Shown here piece after piece: positions 26,305 to 35,396 of a stretch of 38,896 nt of DNA (positions are counted from its first letter, which is position 1; each line of letters opens with the position of its first letter). This stretch comes from an uncultured Clostridia bacterium (GTDB lineage Bacteria; Bacillota; Clostridia; Oscillospirales; Butyricicoccaceae): the NCBI GenBank assembly GCA_945872165.1, contig CAMBYS010000002.1, forward strand, positions 1-38,896. The letters run 5' to 3'. Below the pieces are notes generated by a model. That model was not told the origin of the DNA. It did not search any database and saw only the letters and a program-made list of their open reading frames with translations. Both the position numbers and the translations under genes were made by a program.

Positions 26305-28482
26305 TCAGCCCACAGAATGCTCATCCGGCGTAAAGATGAAATCAATCAGGCCGGAGGTGCTGGAGGCATTGACCAGTGTGACGTTGACACGCATGCCCAG
26401 ATGGTAATTCTGTCCGGTATGCTTGCCGAACAGTGTCATGCGGTCGGGGTCAAATTCAAACCAGTCGTTGTGCATGGTATCCAGACGAACCATGCCTTCC
26501 ACCATGTTGTCCAGCTGGACATAGACACCAAAGCTGGTGATACTGGAAATATAGCCGTCAAAGCTGTGGCCGATATAGCCGGACATATATTCCGCCATAT
26601 ACAGCTTTTCAATGTCGCGTTCTGCTTCTGCTGCTGCCTGTTCCCGGTCGGTGGACTGCAGAGAAGCCTGCTCACAAAATTCTGCCAGCTCACGGGACCC
26701 CTGTTCGCCTGCCAGCATCCGGGTCAGCATACGGTGTACCACAAGGTCAGGATACCGCCGGATGGGAGAGGTAAAATGCAGGTAATATTTTGCTGCCAGA
26801 CCATAGTGTCCCGCACATTCCGGCGCATACCGTGCCCGTGCCAGCGAACGCAGCAGCAATGTGGGCAGCGCCTGCTGTTCCGGGTCAGCTGCGGCATGAT
26901 CCAGAACATTCTGCAGCTGATGGGTGTCATTCAAATCCTTTTCCCGCAGGCGATAGCCGAACAGGCGGGCCTGAGAAGCAAAAACACGCAGCTTTTCCGG
27001 GTCCGGGTCCTCATGCACACGATAGACCGTGGGCATCTGATGGCGGTACAGCGCTTCCGCTACCGCTTCATTGGCAACCAGCATAAATTCTTCAATGAGG
27101 GATTCTGCATCACCACGGCTGCGTTTTTCCACGCCGCAGGCTTTGCCATTCCGGTCACACAGGATGACTGCTTCCGGAATGTTCAGCTCCAGTGCACCCC
27201 GGCGCATGCGTGCAGCATGCAGCTGCCTGGCAACCTCGTTCATTTCATCCAGAATCGGTGCCAGATCCGGGCGCAGATTGCGTTCCTTCCAGTCTCCAGC
27301 CAGCATCCGGTTGACCTGATTGTAGGTCAGACGGGCATAGGAACAGATGACGGAACGGTGGAAATCCACGGAATAACGGGAACCATCTTTTCCCAGCTCA
27401 ATGAAAACCGAAAATGCCAGACGATTGACGCCCGGATTCAGAGAGCAAATACCATTGGAAAGGGTCAGCGGCAGCATGGGGATGACCTTATCCGCGTAAT
27501 ATACCGAGGTACCCCGCCGGTACGCATCCTGATCCAGCGGAGAGCCTTCCGTGACATAGTAGGAAACATCTGCAATATGCACGCCCAGCCGGTAATGTCC
27601 ATTGGGCAAGGTTTCCAGAGATACGGCATCATCAAAATCCTTGGCGGAATCGCCGTCAATGGTAAACAGCTTCTGGCTGCGCAGATCCAGCCGTCCTGCC
27701 CAGTCCTTTTCCTGGACAAACAGCGGGATGGCATCCGCCTGCCGGATGGCTTCCGGAGAGAAGGGAACCGTAATGCCATGCTCATACAGGATGGCTTCCG
27801 CAGCGGCATCCCGTGTCAGGCCGGAACCGAATATTTTTGTGACAACGCCCTGGGGCAGGTATTTTTCATTGCCGCGGAACAGTACTTTGATGGCAACACG
27901 GTCACCCGGATGGGCTTCGCCGATGTTTTTCTTGCTGATGACAATTTCCGGCAGTTTGCCGGAGTCATCCCGGAAGGTTGCCATTTTTCCCCGCATGACA
28001 ATACAGCCGATCAGATCCTCCCGGGACTGGTTGAGAATACGGAGTACCTCACCTTCCTGGTGACCGGCTTTGCCGGATGGTTTTCCTGGCTGTTTGCCCC
28101 GTGCGCGTCCATTTTGCGGTGTTTCCGCATGGATACGGATGAGAACACGGTCACCATGCCAGGCGCCCTTGTCCCGATGGGGCGGAATGAATACATCCGG
28201 AGCATTGCCGGATTCCGGACGGACAAAGGCATAGCCCCGACCGGTGGCGCAGAAGGTACCTGCTGCACAGCCGAATACTTCCGGTCTGCCATAGCGGTTG
28301 CTGCGTGCGCGCATCAAATAACCTTCATCTACCAGCTGGGCAAGGACACGGACAATTTCACTGTGTTTGGCATGGATGCCATGCCGGTCCAGTGTGCGGA
28401 TGATTTCATCCGGCGTGCAGATGGTCTGTGTTGCCTGTATAATCAGATCCCGTAATACGGTGTCTTTTTTTTCAGCACTCAT
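26305..28482 (-). CDS. rnr: Ribonuclease R
   Basis: IDGDSAKDFDDAVSLE catalytic motif, HFTSPIRRYPDLVVHR, C-terminal S1 domain. Confidence 0.95.
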   Translation of the reverse strand: MSAEKKDTVLRDLIIQATQTICTPDEIIRTLDRHGIHAKHSEIVRVLAQLVDEGYLMRARSNRYGRPEVFGCAAGTFCATGRGYAFVRPESGNAPDVFIPPHRDKGAWHGDRVLIRIHAETPQNGRARGKQPGKPSGKAGHQEGEVLRILNQSREDLIGCIVMRGKMATFRDDSGKLPEIVISKKNIGEAHPGDRVAIKVLFRGNEKYLPQGVVTKIFGSGLTRDAAAEAILYEHGITVPFSPEAIRQADAIPLFVQEKDWAGRLDLRSQKLFTIDGDSAKDFDDAVSLETLPNGHYRLGVHIADVSYYVTEGSPLDQDAYRRGTSVYYADKVIPMLPLTLSNGICSLNPGVNRLAFSVFIELGKDGSRYSVDFHRSVICSYARLTYNQVNRMLAGDWKERNLRPDLAPILDEMNEVARQLHAARMRRGALELNIPEAVILCDRNGKACGVEKRSRGDAESLIEEFMLVANEAVAEALYRHQMPTVYRVHEDPDPEKLRVFASQARLFGYRLREKDLNDTHQLQNVLDHAAADPEQQALPTLLLRSLARARYAPECAGHYGLAAKYYLHFTSPIRRYPDLVVHRMLTRMLAGEQGSRELAEFCEQASLQSTDREQAAAEAERDIEKLYMAEYMSGYIGHSFDGYISSITSFGVYVQLDNMVEGMVRLDTMHNDWFEFDPDRMTLFGKHTGQNYHLGMRVNVTLVNASSTSGLIDFIFTPDEHSVG

Positions 28483-28752
28483 GGTTCACAACTCCATTCC
28501 AACAAAGAAATGTATTTTTTATATTATACCAGATTTGACAGGGAGAGCATACAGTCTCAGCAGAAAAAAGACGAAAACTGGTACAATGTTACAAACCGGG
28601 AAAAATGTCCGGGCGGGTGTTGAAAAATCAAAAATAACAATTATAATATAGGACGGACAAAAACAGCACGCATACATGCCTGTCATGGGGCAGAGGGGAC
28701 ACATATGCCTGTTGTTTTTTCTATTGATTTGAGAAGTGAAAGGGGATTTTCC

Positions 28753-29874
28753 ATGTTAGATAAACCAGCCGTTTCCACAGGCAAAAGAAAATATGAGCTG
28801 GATGTGATACGTGCATTGGCGATCATTTCCATCTCCATGAATCATGCTGTCAACCGTACCTATGAGAATTTCAGTTACGCATTTTTTGAATTCCGTACCA
28901 TTCCCCTGTGGTCCACCGGAATCAAAGCCCTTGCCATTGTATTCGGACACATTGGCGTACCGTTGTTCCTGATGATATCCGGTGCTTTGCTGCTCAATAA
29001 GCGGATAGAGGGGGAAGAGGATATCCGGAATTTTTACCGGCATAACCTGCTGTCCATTCTGATTACCACAGAGATCTGGTATGTGATTATGTATTGCTTT
29101 ATTCTGGTATTCCATACGGAATGGAGCGAAATCACTCCCTGGTCTGCCCTCAGCGGGCTGGTCTCCACGGTATTGTTTACCAATCAGACCACCATGGACA
29201 GTATGTGGTATATGCCGATGATTTTATGCCTGTATATGCTGGTGCCCTATGTGGTTATGATAGTCCGGCGGGTTTCCCTGCGCATGTTCCTGCTGCCCTG
29301 TCTGGTGTTATATGTGGCGGATATGGTGCTGCCGCTGGTCAATTCCATTCTCAAGCTGAACTTTGTGAACATGTACCTGTCCTTTGTCCCCCGTGCCTCA
29401 AACCTGTTTTCCATGTATTTCCTGTATGTGCTGCTGGGCTACTGGATCAACCGGGGAGGACTGAGCCGGATACGGGGACGGTATCTTGTGTTGGCAACAG
29501 CCGGGTGCTTTGCCCTGTGCACAATCTTTGTATTTTATGCGTATACCCGCCCGCCTCAGGTTGTGCTGGATTATGATTTCCCGCTGCTGCCGATTCTGGC
29601 GGCAGGCGTATTTGAGCTGATTCGCCGGGGAGCACACCTGTTAAAGGGGATGCAGCGGCCGGTTACTTATCTGGCGAAGATTTCCTTTGCCGTATACTTT
29701 GTCCATATCCTGATTATGTCCCTGCTGGAATGGTATTTCCCTTATGGAAGCTGGCCCAAGCCGGTGGCGATGCTGTTCCTGGAAGCGGTATCCCTCACAG
29801 GCAGTGTCCTCATCATCCGTCCGCTGTCCCGCAGCCGGTTCTGTCGGAAGTATCTGTTTATGATTAAGGGATAA
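28753..29874 (+). CDS. Acyltransferase family 3 membrane protein
   Basis: KYELDVIRALAIISISMNHAVNRT start, ~10 TM. Confidence 0.85.
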   Translation: MLDKPAVSTGKRKYELDVIRALAIISISMNHAVNRTYENFSYAFFEFRTIPLWSTGIKALAIVFGHIGVPLFLMISGALLLNKRIEGEEDIRNFYRHNLLSILITTEIWYVIMYCFILVFHTEWSEITPWSALSGLVSTVLFTNQTTMDSMWYMPMILCLYMLVPYVVMIVRRVSLRMFLLPCLVLYVADMVLPLVNSILKLNFVNMYLSFVPRASNLFSMYFLYVLLGYWINRGGLSRIRGRYLVLATAGCFALCTIFVFYAYTRPPQVVLDYDFPLLPILAAGVFELIRRGAHLLKGMQRPVTYLAKISFAVYFVHILIMSLLEWYFPYGSWPKPVAMLFLEAVSLTGSVLIIRPLSRSRFCRKYLFMIKG

Positions 29875-30386
29875 AAGGCAAAACAAAACGGCTCCGTCAA
29901 TACGAAGCCGTACACTTACCTGATTTTACTCTTTCTATATAAAATCATTGGATTTCATATGGAACACAGAACTCACAACAGAAATGAGATTGTATTCTGA
30001 CAATCATCCCGATATGGAGAGAAACACGTATTGCTGTCATTATTCCGTTATCAGGAGATAAAGACACATGCAATTGTCAGAACGGATCAAATTCCTCCTG
30101 CAAAACCAAAAGTGAAACATCGGTGCGATCTCCATTTCATATGCATTCACGACACAAGGGACAATTCTCATTTCTGGGGTACGCCCCATACGCTGCCCGG
30201 TTATCTGTTTGACAGATGAAAGAAATCTGCGTGTCCGGAAGGAGGTTCTCCTGCTTGTCAGGCAGGCATCCAACGGGAACAACCCGTAACACCGGAATTC
30301 AAAATCAATTTCCTGAAGCGGAAACGTAGGTTTTGCGGAATATGTGCGTTTTGGAAAGACGTTGCGCGGGAGGCTGACGGGTTACG

Positions 30387-30768
30387 AAAAAGGCAATTAA
30401 CCTGCCAGTCTGCTGCGAGTCCTGCTGTTCCAAAACTGGGATTCTACTGCCATCGGACTCACCTGCTTTCTCAATCAATAAAAGGATGGACACGATCTGT
30501 GATCGAAATTTGGATTTATTCCAGCTTATCGCTTCCCATTGGACTCACCTTTTCAAAAATACTGGAATGTCATCATCGGAATACCCGAACCATTCAGCAG
30601 AATGACCTGCCCATTGGACTCACCACTTTCTGGTTAATGGAAGGTGTTACGACCGGCTTGCCCGATCAGATGAAGCTGAGGTTCCATTGCCATCGGACTC
30701 ACCGCTTTCGATCAGATTCAAGAATCAGCTATCGGTATTACCGATATGTCTTAGCTGTTCTTTAGTGT
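30387..30768 (-). ncRNA. Candidate structured ncRNA with four tandem hairpin modules
   Basis: Minus-strand promoter TTGACA-17-TATCAT (30803-30775), 5' hairpin 30720-30762, four GGTGAGTCCRATGGS cores, weak terminator GGCAG-GTTAA-TTGCC-TTTTT (30406-30387); no credible ORF. Confidence 0.6.
30449..30703 (-). repeat. Four interspersed copies of GGTGAGTCCRATGGS
   Basis: Plus-strand SCCATYGGACTCACC at 30449-30463, 30535-30549, 30610-30624, 30689-30703; spacing 86/75/79 nt. Confidence 0.9.
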
Positions 30769-30774
30769 AGGTAT

Positions 30775-30803
30775 ATGATACCATGAAGGAGTGTTTTTGT
30801 CAA
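30775..30803 (-). promoter_or_regulatory. Strong sigma-A-like promoter of the minus-strand ncRNA
   Basis: Reverse strand TTGACA, 17-nt spacer, TATCAT. Confidence 0.8.
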
Positions 30804-30883
30804 TAACATTTTTCATTTTTTTGCGAAATAAACGGGCAAAAATGCGAAAAAGAAAAGAAATTTTGAATTTTTTCACCAGACTA

Positions 30884-30912
30884 TTGCTTCTGATGGGCAG
30901 TTGTGCTATACT
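30884..30912 (+). promoter_or_regulatory. Promoter of the plus-strand ncRNA candidate
   Basis: TTGCTT, 17-nt spacer, TATACT. Confidence 0.6.
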
Positions 30913-30918
30913 ATATTT

Positions 30919-31062
30919 GTTGAGGGTTATCTGTACAAATACAAAGTGTTGAATGCGATAATGTAATTACAGCCTGTATTTGCCGGAGGACACCATATCA
31001 CGTGAGAACGGCTTTGCAACGGCTGCAGAACAGGGCTTCTGCCGTGCATCGCCGCTTTTTTT
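30919..31062 (+). ncRNA. Candidate ~144-nt ncRNA
   Basis: Promoter just upstream; ends in a long imperfect hairpin (CGGC-TGC-ACGG-CAGAA / TTCTG-CCGT-GCA-GCCG, 31009-31054) followed by T7; no ORF. Confidence 0.45.
31009..31062 (+). terminator. Terminator of the plus-strand ncRNA candidate
   Basis: Long hairpin followed by TTTTTTT. Confidence 0.7.
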
Positions 31063-31239
31063 ATACCAGACCCGCCTGGGAAATGGGCGAAATGTGGAAA
31101 ACATATAGGGATAATTTTTAAAATTTGTTGCGTTTTTTGCTCGCATATATGGCAGGTTTGACGTATAATAAAGGGTAATATCAATGTGCGGGGATTTTAT
31201 CCCATCCGCAACACCAGAAGTTTTGAGGTTTTTGATTTT

Positions 31240-32319
31240 ATGAATAAACTGAACGTAATCGTCGTATTCGGCGGTGTTTCCTCCGAACACGACATTTCCT
31301 GTATTTCCGCCGCATCCATTCTGCGCAATACCGATGCGGAAAAGTATCAGATCTATCCGGTAGGCATCACCAAGTCCGGCAGCTGGATGCTGTATGAATC
31401 CACCGATTACGGCAGCATTGAAAACGGCAGCTGGGAGACCAGCGGTCATACCGTGCCGGCAGTTCTGTCGCCGGACCGTGAGACCCATGGACTGCTTGTC
31501 CTGCGGAAGGATCGTACCGAGGTCATTTATGCGGATTGTGTTTTCCCGGTGCTGCACGGCATCGGCGGTGAGGACGGCACCCTGCAGGGGCTGCTGGAGC
31601 TGGCACATATCCCCTATGTGGGTCCCGGCGTGGCAGCGTCTGCCTGCAGCATGGACAAGAGCCTGACCAAGGTCATTGTCCAGCAGGAGGGTGTGCGTCA
31701 GGCAGCCTTTTATCTGGCACGCAGCTTTGCCTTCCGTGAAGACCCGGAGGCACTGTGCGCTGCGGCTGAAGCACAGCTGGGTTCCTATCCGGTATTTGTC
31801 AAGCCCTGCAGTGAGGGCTCGTCGGTGGGTGTTTCCAAGGCAACCGACCGTGCATCCCTGAAGCGTGGTCTGGAGGATGCCTTCCGGTATGACTCCAAGG
31901 TATTGATTGAGGAATTTATCGACGGACATGAGATTGAGGTTGCCGTTCTGGGCAATGACAATCCCACGGCTTCGGTGGCCGGTGAAATCGCACCCAGCCA
32001 GGAATTCTATTCCTTTGAAGCAAAGTACGTGGATGGCACCTCCGGTCTGTATATCCCGGCAAAGATCAGCGAAAACGCTATGGAAAAGGTGCGTGAGGCT
32101 GCGGTGCGGGTTTACCGTGCGCTGGGCTGTAAGGGTCTGTCCCGTGTGGACTTCTTCTGCACCTATGCGGAGGATGAAATTGTATTCAATGAGATCAACA
32201 CGCTGCCGGGCTTTACCAGCATCAGCATGTATCCGAAGCTGCAGGAGCACATGGGCATTCCGTATTCGGAGCTGGTAGACCGCCTGATCAGCCTCGCAAT
32301 GGAGCGGTATGATGGATAA
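31240..32319 (+). CDS. ddl: D-alanine--D-alanine ligase
   Basis: VVFGGVSSEHDIS, VGPGVAASACSMDKSLTK, EINTLPGFTSISMYPKL. Confidence 0.95.
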   Translation: MNKLNVIVVFGGVSSEHDISCISAASILRNTDAEKYQIYPVGITKSGSWMLYESTDYGSIENGSWETSGHTVPAVLSPDRETHGLLVLRKDRTEVIYADCVFPVLHGIGGEDGTLQGLLELAHIPYVGPGVAASACSMDKSLTKVIVQQEGVRQAAFYLARSFAFREDPEALCAAAEAQLGSYPVFVKPCSEGSSVGVSKATDRASLKRGLEDAFRYDSKVLIEEFIDGHEIEVAVLGNDNPTASVAGEIAPSQEFYSFEAKYVDGTSGLYIPAKISENAMEKVREAAVRVYRALGCKGLSRVDFFCTYAEDEIVFNEINTLPGFTSISMYPKLQEHMGIPYSELVDRLISLAMERYDG

Positions 32320-33112
32320 CAGAGCAATCGGCGTTTTTGATTCCGGTCTTGGCGGGTTGACTGCCGTGCGTCAGCTGCACCGGGTCATGCCGAATGAATC
32401 AATCATTTATTTCGGTGATACCGGACGGGTACCCTACGGCTCCCGCAGCCGCCGCACGGTGCTCAAATATGCCAGACAGGATGTGGCATTCCTGAAGGAG
32501 CATAATCTGAAGGCAATTGTGATTGCGTGCGGAACGGTAAGCTCGCAGGTATTGGGTGATATCAAGTCGGAAAACACCGTTCCGATTGTAGGCGTGGTAG
32601 AGCCGACCTGTTATGCTGCCATGCAGGCCACAAAGAACAACCGTATCGGCATCATCGGCACAAAGGGAACCATCCGCAGCGGCGCCTATGAGGCCAAGCT
32701 GCATACGCTGGACCCGTCGGTACATACCATTGCACGACCCTGTCCGCTGTTTGTTCCGCTGGTGGAAAATGGCAGATTCCTGCCCAATGACAGGGTGACA
32801 AAGCTGGTGGTGGAGGAATATCTGACAGATATCCGGGACTTCGGCGTGGACACGCTGATTCTGGGCTGCACCCATTATCCGCTGCTGCGGGATGCCATTC
32901 AGGACTTTTTCGGCGATCAGGTAAGCCTGATTGATTCCGGTGCAGAAGCGGCAAAATATGTACAAAGATTCCTTGAGCCGGCAGAGCAGGACCAGGGACA
33001 TACGGAATATTATGTTTCGGATGATCCGGACAGCTTTGACGAGCATGCGGAAATGTTCCTGGGCGAGCCGGTAGGCGTACAGGCAAAGCTTGTCGACATT
33101 GCATCCTATTGA
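32309..33112 (+). CDS. murI: Glutamate racemase
   Basis: IGVFDSGLGGLTAVRQL, YFGDTGRVPYG, IACGTVSS, LGCTHYPLL. Confidence 0.94.
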   Translation: MMDNRAIGVFDSGLGGLTAVRQLHRVMPNESIIYFGDTGRVPYGSRSRRTVLKYARQDVAFLKEHNLKAIVIACGTVSSQVLGDIKSENTVPIVGVVEPTCYAAMQATKNNRIGIIGTKGTIRSGAYEAKLHTLDPSVHTIARPCPLFVPLVENGRFLPNDRVTKLVVEEYLTDIRDFGVDTLILGCTHYPLLRDAIQDFFGDQVSLIDSGAEAAKYVQRFLEPAEQDQGHTEYYVSDDPDSFDEHAEMFLGEPVGVQAKLVDIASY

Positions 33113-33122
33113 TGGAAAGGAA

Positions 33123-33596
33123 ATGATGACCATGGAAGCTGAACAGGAAAAACCACTCAAAAAAGACGTTATCATTACCATCGCCAGCCGTCAGAATTTT
33201 GACGGCTGTGAGCCGGACCGGATTGACCTGATTACCGCAGGCCGCCTGTACCGTCGCAACGGCAAATATTTTATTTCCTATGAGGAAAGTGAGCTGACCG
33301 GTATGGAAGGCACACGCACCACACTGAAGCTGGAGGAGAGGCAGGTAACCATGACCCGTACCGGCACCCATCCGGCACAGATGCTGTTTGCGGAGCACAA
33401 GAAGCATGTGGGTCTGTATCAGACGGAAATCGGTTCGATGACCATTGCCACCCATACCTCCCATCTGGTCAATACCATCGGGGAAAATGGCGGAAGCCTT
33501 GCCATTGACTATACCGTGGAAATTGACTCCAATCTGGCGGGTACCCATCGGTTTGAAATGGCGGTTACGCCTTCTGATGGAATCAGCCGGCTGTAA
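33123..33596 (+). CDS. DUF1934-like (YwiB-type) protein
   Basis: ISYEESELTGMEGTRTTLKLEERQVTMTRTG...NGGSLAIDYTVEID beta-barrel pattern. Confidence 0.7.
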   Translation: MMTMEAEQEKPLKKDVIITIASRQNFDGCEPDRIDLITAGRLYRRNGKYFISYEESELTGMEGTRTTLKLEERQVTMTRTGTHPAQMLFAEHKKHVGLYQTEIGSMTIATHTSHLVNTIGENGGSLAIDYTVEIDSNLAGTHRFEMAVTPSDGISRL

Positions 33597-33610
33597 TACA
33601 AACCAACCAT

Positions 33611-33640
33611 ACGGGCGGAATGTCTAGTTCCGCCCGTTTC
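33611..33640 (+). terminator. Hairpin upstream of argS
   Basis: ACGGGCGGAA / TTCCGCCCGT perfect stem; only a short T tract. Confidence 0.6.
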
Positions 33641-33679
33641 AGACGCTTGACAGAGAATCACAAAGAAAGGCACGATGAC

Positions 33680-35368
33680 ATGAATTTAATCGAACAGGCA
33701 AAGAATCAGGCAGCGGAAGCTGTCCGGAACGCATATCGCGCCGCAGTTGCTGCCGGTGACCTGCCGGAGGGCGATGTACCGGCAGTTGCGGTAGAAATCC
33801 CGAAGGATACCAAAAACGGCGACTATGCCTCTTCCTTCGCCATGCAGTGCGCACGTGCACTGCACATGGCACCGCGGAAAATCGCAGAGGGTCTGACGGC
33901 ACATATGGCACTGGACGGCACCTATTTTGAGGAGATCTCCATTGCAGGACCGGGCTTCCTGAACTTCCGCCTGGGCAAGCAGTGGTATGCGGATGCCGTA
34001 AAGCTGGTTGCAGACATGGGCAAGGATTATGGCCGTGTTACTGCTGAAAAGCCGGAAAAGATCATGGTGGAATTTGTTTCCGCCAACCCCACCGGTCCGA
34101 TGCATATGGGTAATGCCCGGGGCGGTGTACTGGGTGACTGCCTGTCTGAGGTGCTCAGCTGGGCAGGACATGATGTGACCCGTGAGTTCTATATCAATGA
34201 CGCAGGCAATCAGGTAGATAAGTTTGCCCATTCGGTTGAAGGCAGATATATCCAGCAGCTCAAGGGTGAGGATGCCATTGCATTTGATGAAAGCTGGTAT
34301 CAGGGCGCTGACATCAAGGAACTGGCAGCAGATCTGGTGAAGCTGCACGGCGACAAGCTGCTGGACATGGAGGGCGAGGAGCGCCGCAGAATCATTGTGG
34401 AATATGGCCTGCCCACCAACATTGCCCGGATGCAGCGTGACCTGGAGCGTTATAAGATCCATTATGACGTATGGTTCCGGGAAAGCGGCCTGCATGATTC
34501 CGGCTATGTCAAGGAAACCGTTGATATGCTGACCGCCAAGGGTGCGACTTACGAAAAGGAAGGCGCATTGTGGCTGCGTTCCACGGATTTCGGCTGTGAC
34601 AAGGATGATGTTCTGCGCCGTGCCAATGGTTTTTATACCTATTTCGCAGCGGACATCGCATATCATAGAAATAAGTTTGAACAGCGCGGCTTTGACCGTG
34701 TGATCAATATCTGGGGTGCAGACCATCACGGACATGTACTCCGCCTGAAGAGTGCACTGGATGCCATCGGTCTGGACGGTACCCATCGTCTGGAAATTGT
34801 CCTGATGCAGCTGGTTCGCATGATGCAGGGCGGCGAGGTAGTACGTATGTCCAAGCGTACCGGTAAGTCCCTGACCCTGTCTGACCTGCTGGATGAGATT
34901 CCGGTGGATGCAGCACGGTATTTCTTCAATTCCCGTGCAGCAGAAACCCAGATGGAATTTGATCTGGATCTGGCTGTCAAGCAGGACAGTGATAATCCGC
35001 TGTACTATTGCCAGTATGCCCATGCACGAATCTGCAGCCTGCTGGCAAAGATGGAGGCAGAAGGCATTGCTGTACCGGAGACCGCAGATCTGACCGTGCT
35101 GAATGAGGCAGAGGAGCTGGCGCTGGTGAAGCAGATCAGCCTGCTGCCGGAGGAAATTACCGCAGCTGCTGCAGAGCGTGATCCGTCCCGCCTGAACAAG
35201 TATGCGGTTGCCCTGTGCGCACAGTTCCATCGGTTCTATAATGCATGCCGCATCAAGGATGCTGAGGAAACCGTGCGTGACGCCCGTCTGGTACTGTGCC
35301 GTGCCGCACGCCAGACTATTTACAATGTCCTTTCAATTATTGGTGTAGAAGCACCGGAGCATATGTAA
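33680..35368 (+). CDS. argS: Arginyl-tRNA synthetase
   Basis: VSANPTGPMHMGNARGGVLGD (HIGH-like), VRMSKRTGKSLTL (KMSK-like). Confidence 0.95.
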   Translation: MNLIEQAKNQAAEAVRNAYRAAVAAGDLPEGDVPAVAVEIPKDTKNGDYASSFAMQCARALHMAPRKIAEGLTAHMALDGTYFEEISIAGPGFLNFRLGKQWYADAVKLVADMGKDYGRVTAEKPEKIMVEFVSANPTGPMHMGNARGGVLGDCLSEVLSWAGHDVTREFYINDAGNQVDKFAHSVEGRYIQQLKGEDAIAFDESWYQGADIKELAADLVKLHGDKLLDMEGEERRRIIVEYGLPTNIARMQRDLERYKIHYDVWFRESGLHDSGYVKETVDMLTAKGATYEKEGALWLRSTDFGCDKDDVLRRANGFYTYFAADIAYHRNKFEQRGFDRVINIWGADHHGHVLRLKSALDAIGLDGTHRLEIVLMQLVRMMQGGEVVRMSKRTGKSLTLSDLLDEIPVDAARYFFNSRAAETQMEFDLDLAVKQDSDNPLYYCQYAHARICSLLAKMEAEGIAVPETADLTVLNEAEELALVKQISLLPEEITAAAAERDPSRLNKYAVALCAQFHRFYNACRIKDAEETVRDARLVLCRAARQTIYNVLSIIGVEAPEHM

Positions 35369-35396
35369 TACGCCTTTTACAGGCAGAAGGAGAGCT

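Noticed and set aside
30031-30282. Overlapping ORFs 30031-30219 (+) and 30040-30282 (-)
   Set aside because: Alternative start codons, no SD, no domain similarity, odd composition.
30449-30703. CRISPR array
   Set aside because: Repeat core is only ~15 nt, spacing is irregular (75-86 nt), there is no repeat-length palindrome, and no cas genes are present.
30449-30703. Tiny minus-strand ORFs starting at the ATG inside GGTGAGTCCRATGG (SD-like GGTGAG plus ATG)
   Set aside because: The resulting peptides (MAVESQFWNSRTRSRLAG, MGSDKLE, MGRSFC, MAMEPQLHLIGQAGRNTFH) share nothing beyond the core, whereas the RNA stems pair in at least three copies; an RNA motif fits better, though this alternative is not formally excluded.
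30499-30765. 88-aa plus-strand ORF spanning three of the repeats (…LPIGLTFSK…LPIGLTTFW…)
   Set aside because: The peptide similarity is a by-product of the nucleotide repeat; the fourth copy falls in another frame and no SD precedes the start.
32520-32560. Unusual IACGTVSS in place of the common ACNTASA at the MurI catalytic Cys
   Set aside because: The cysteine is kept and all other motifs are normal; probably a lineage variant, not a loss of function.
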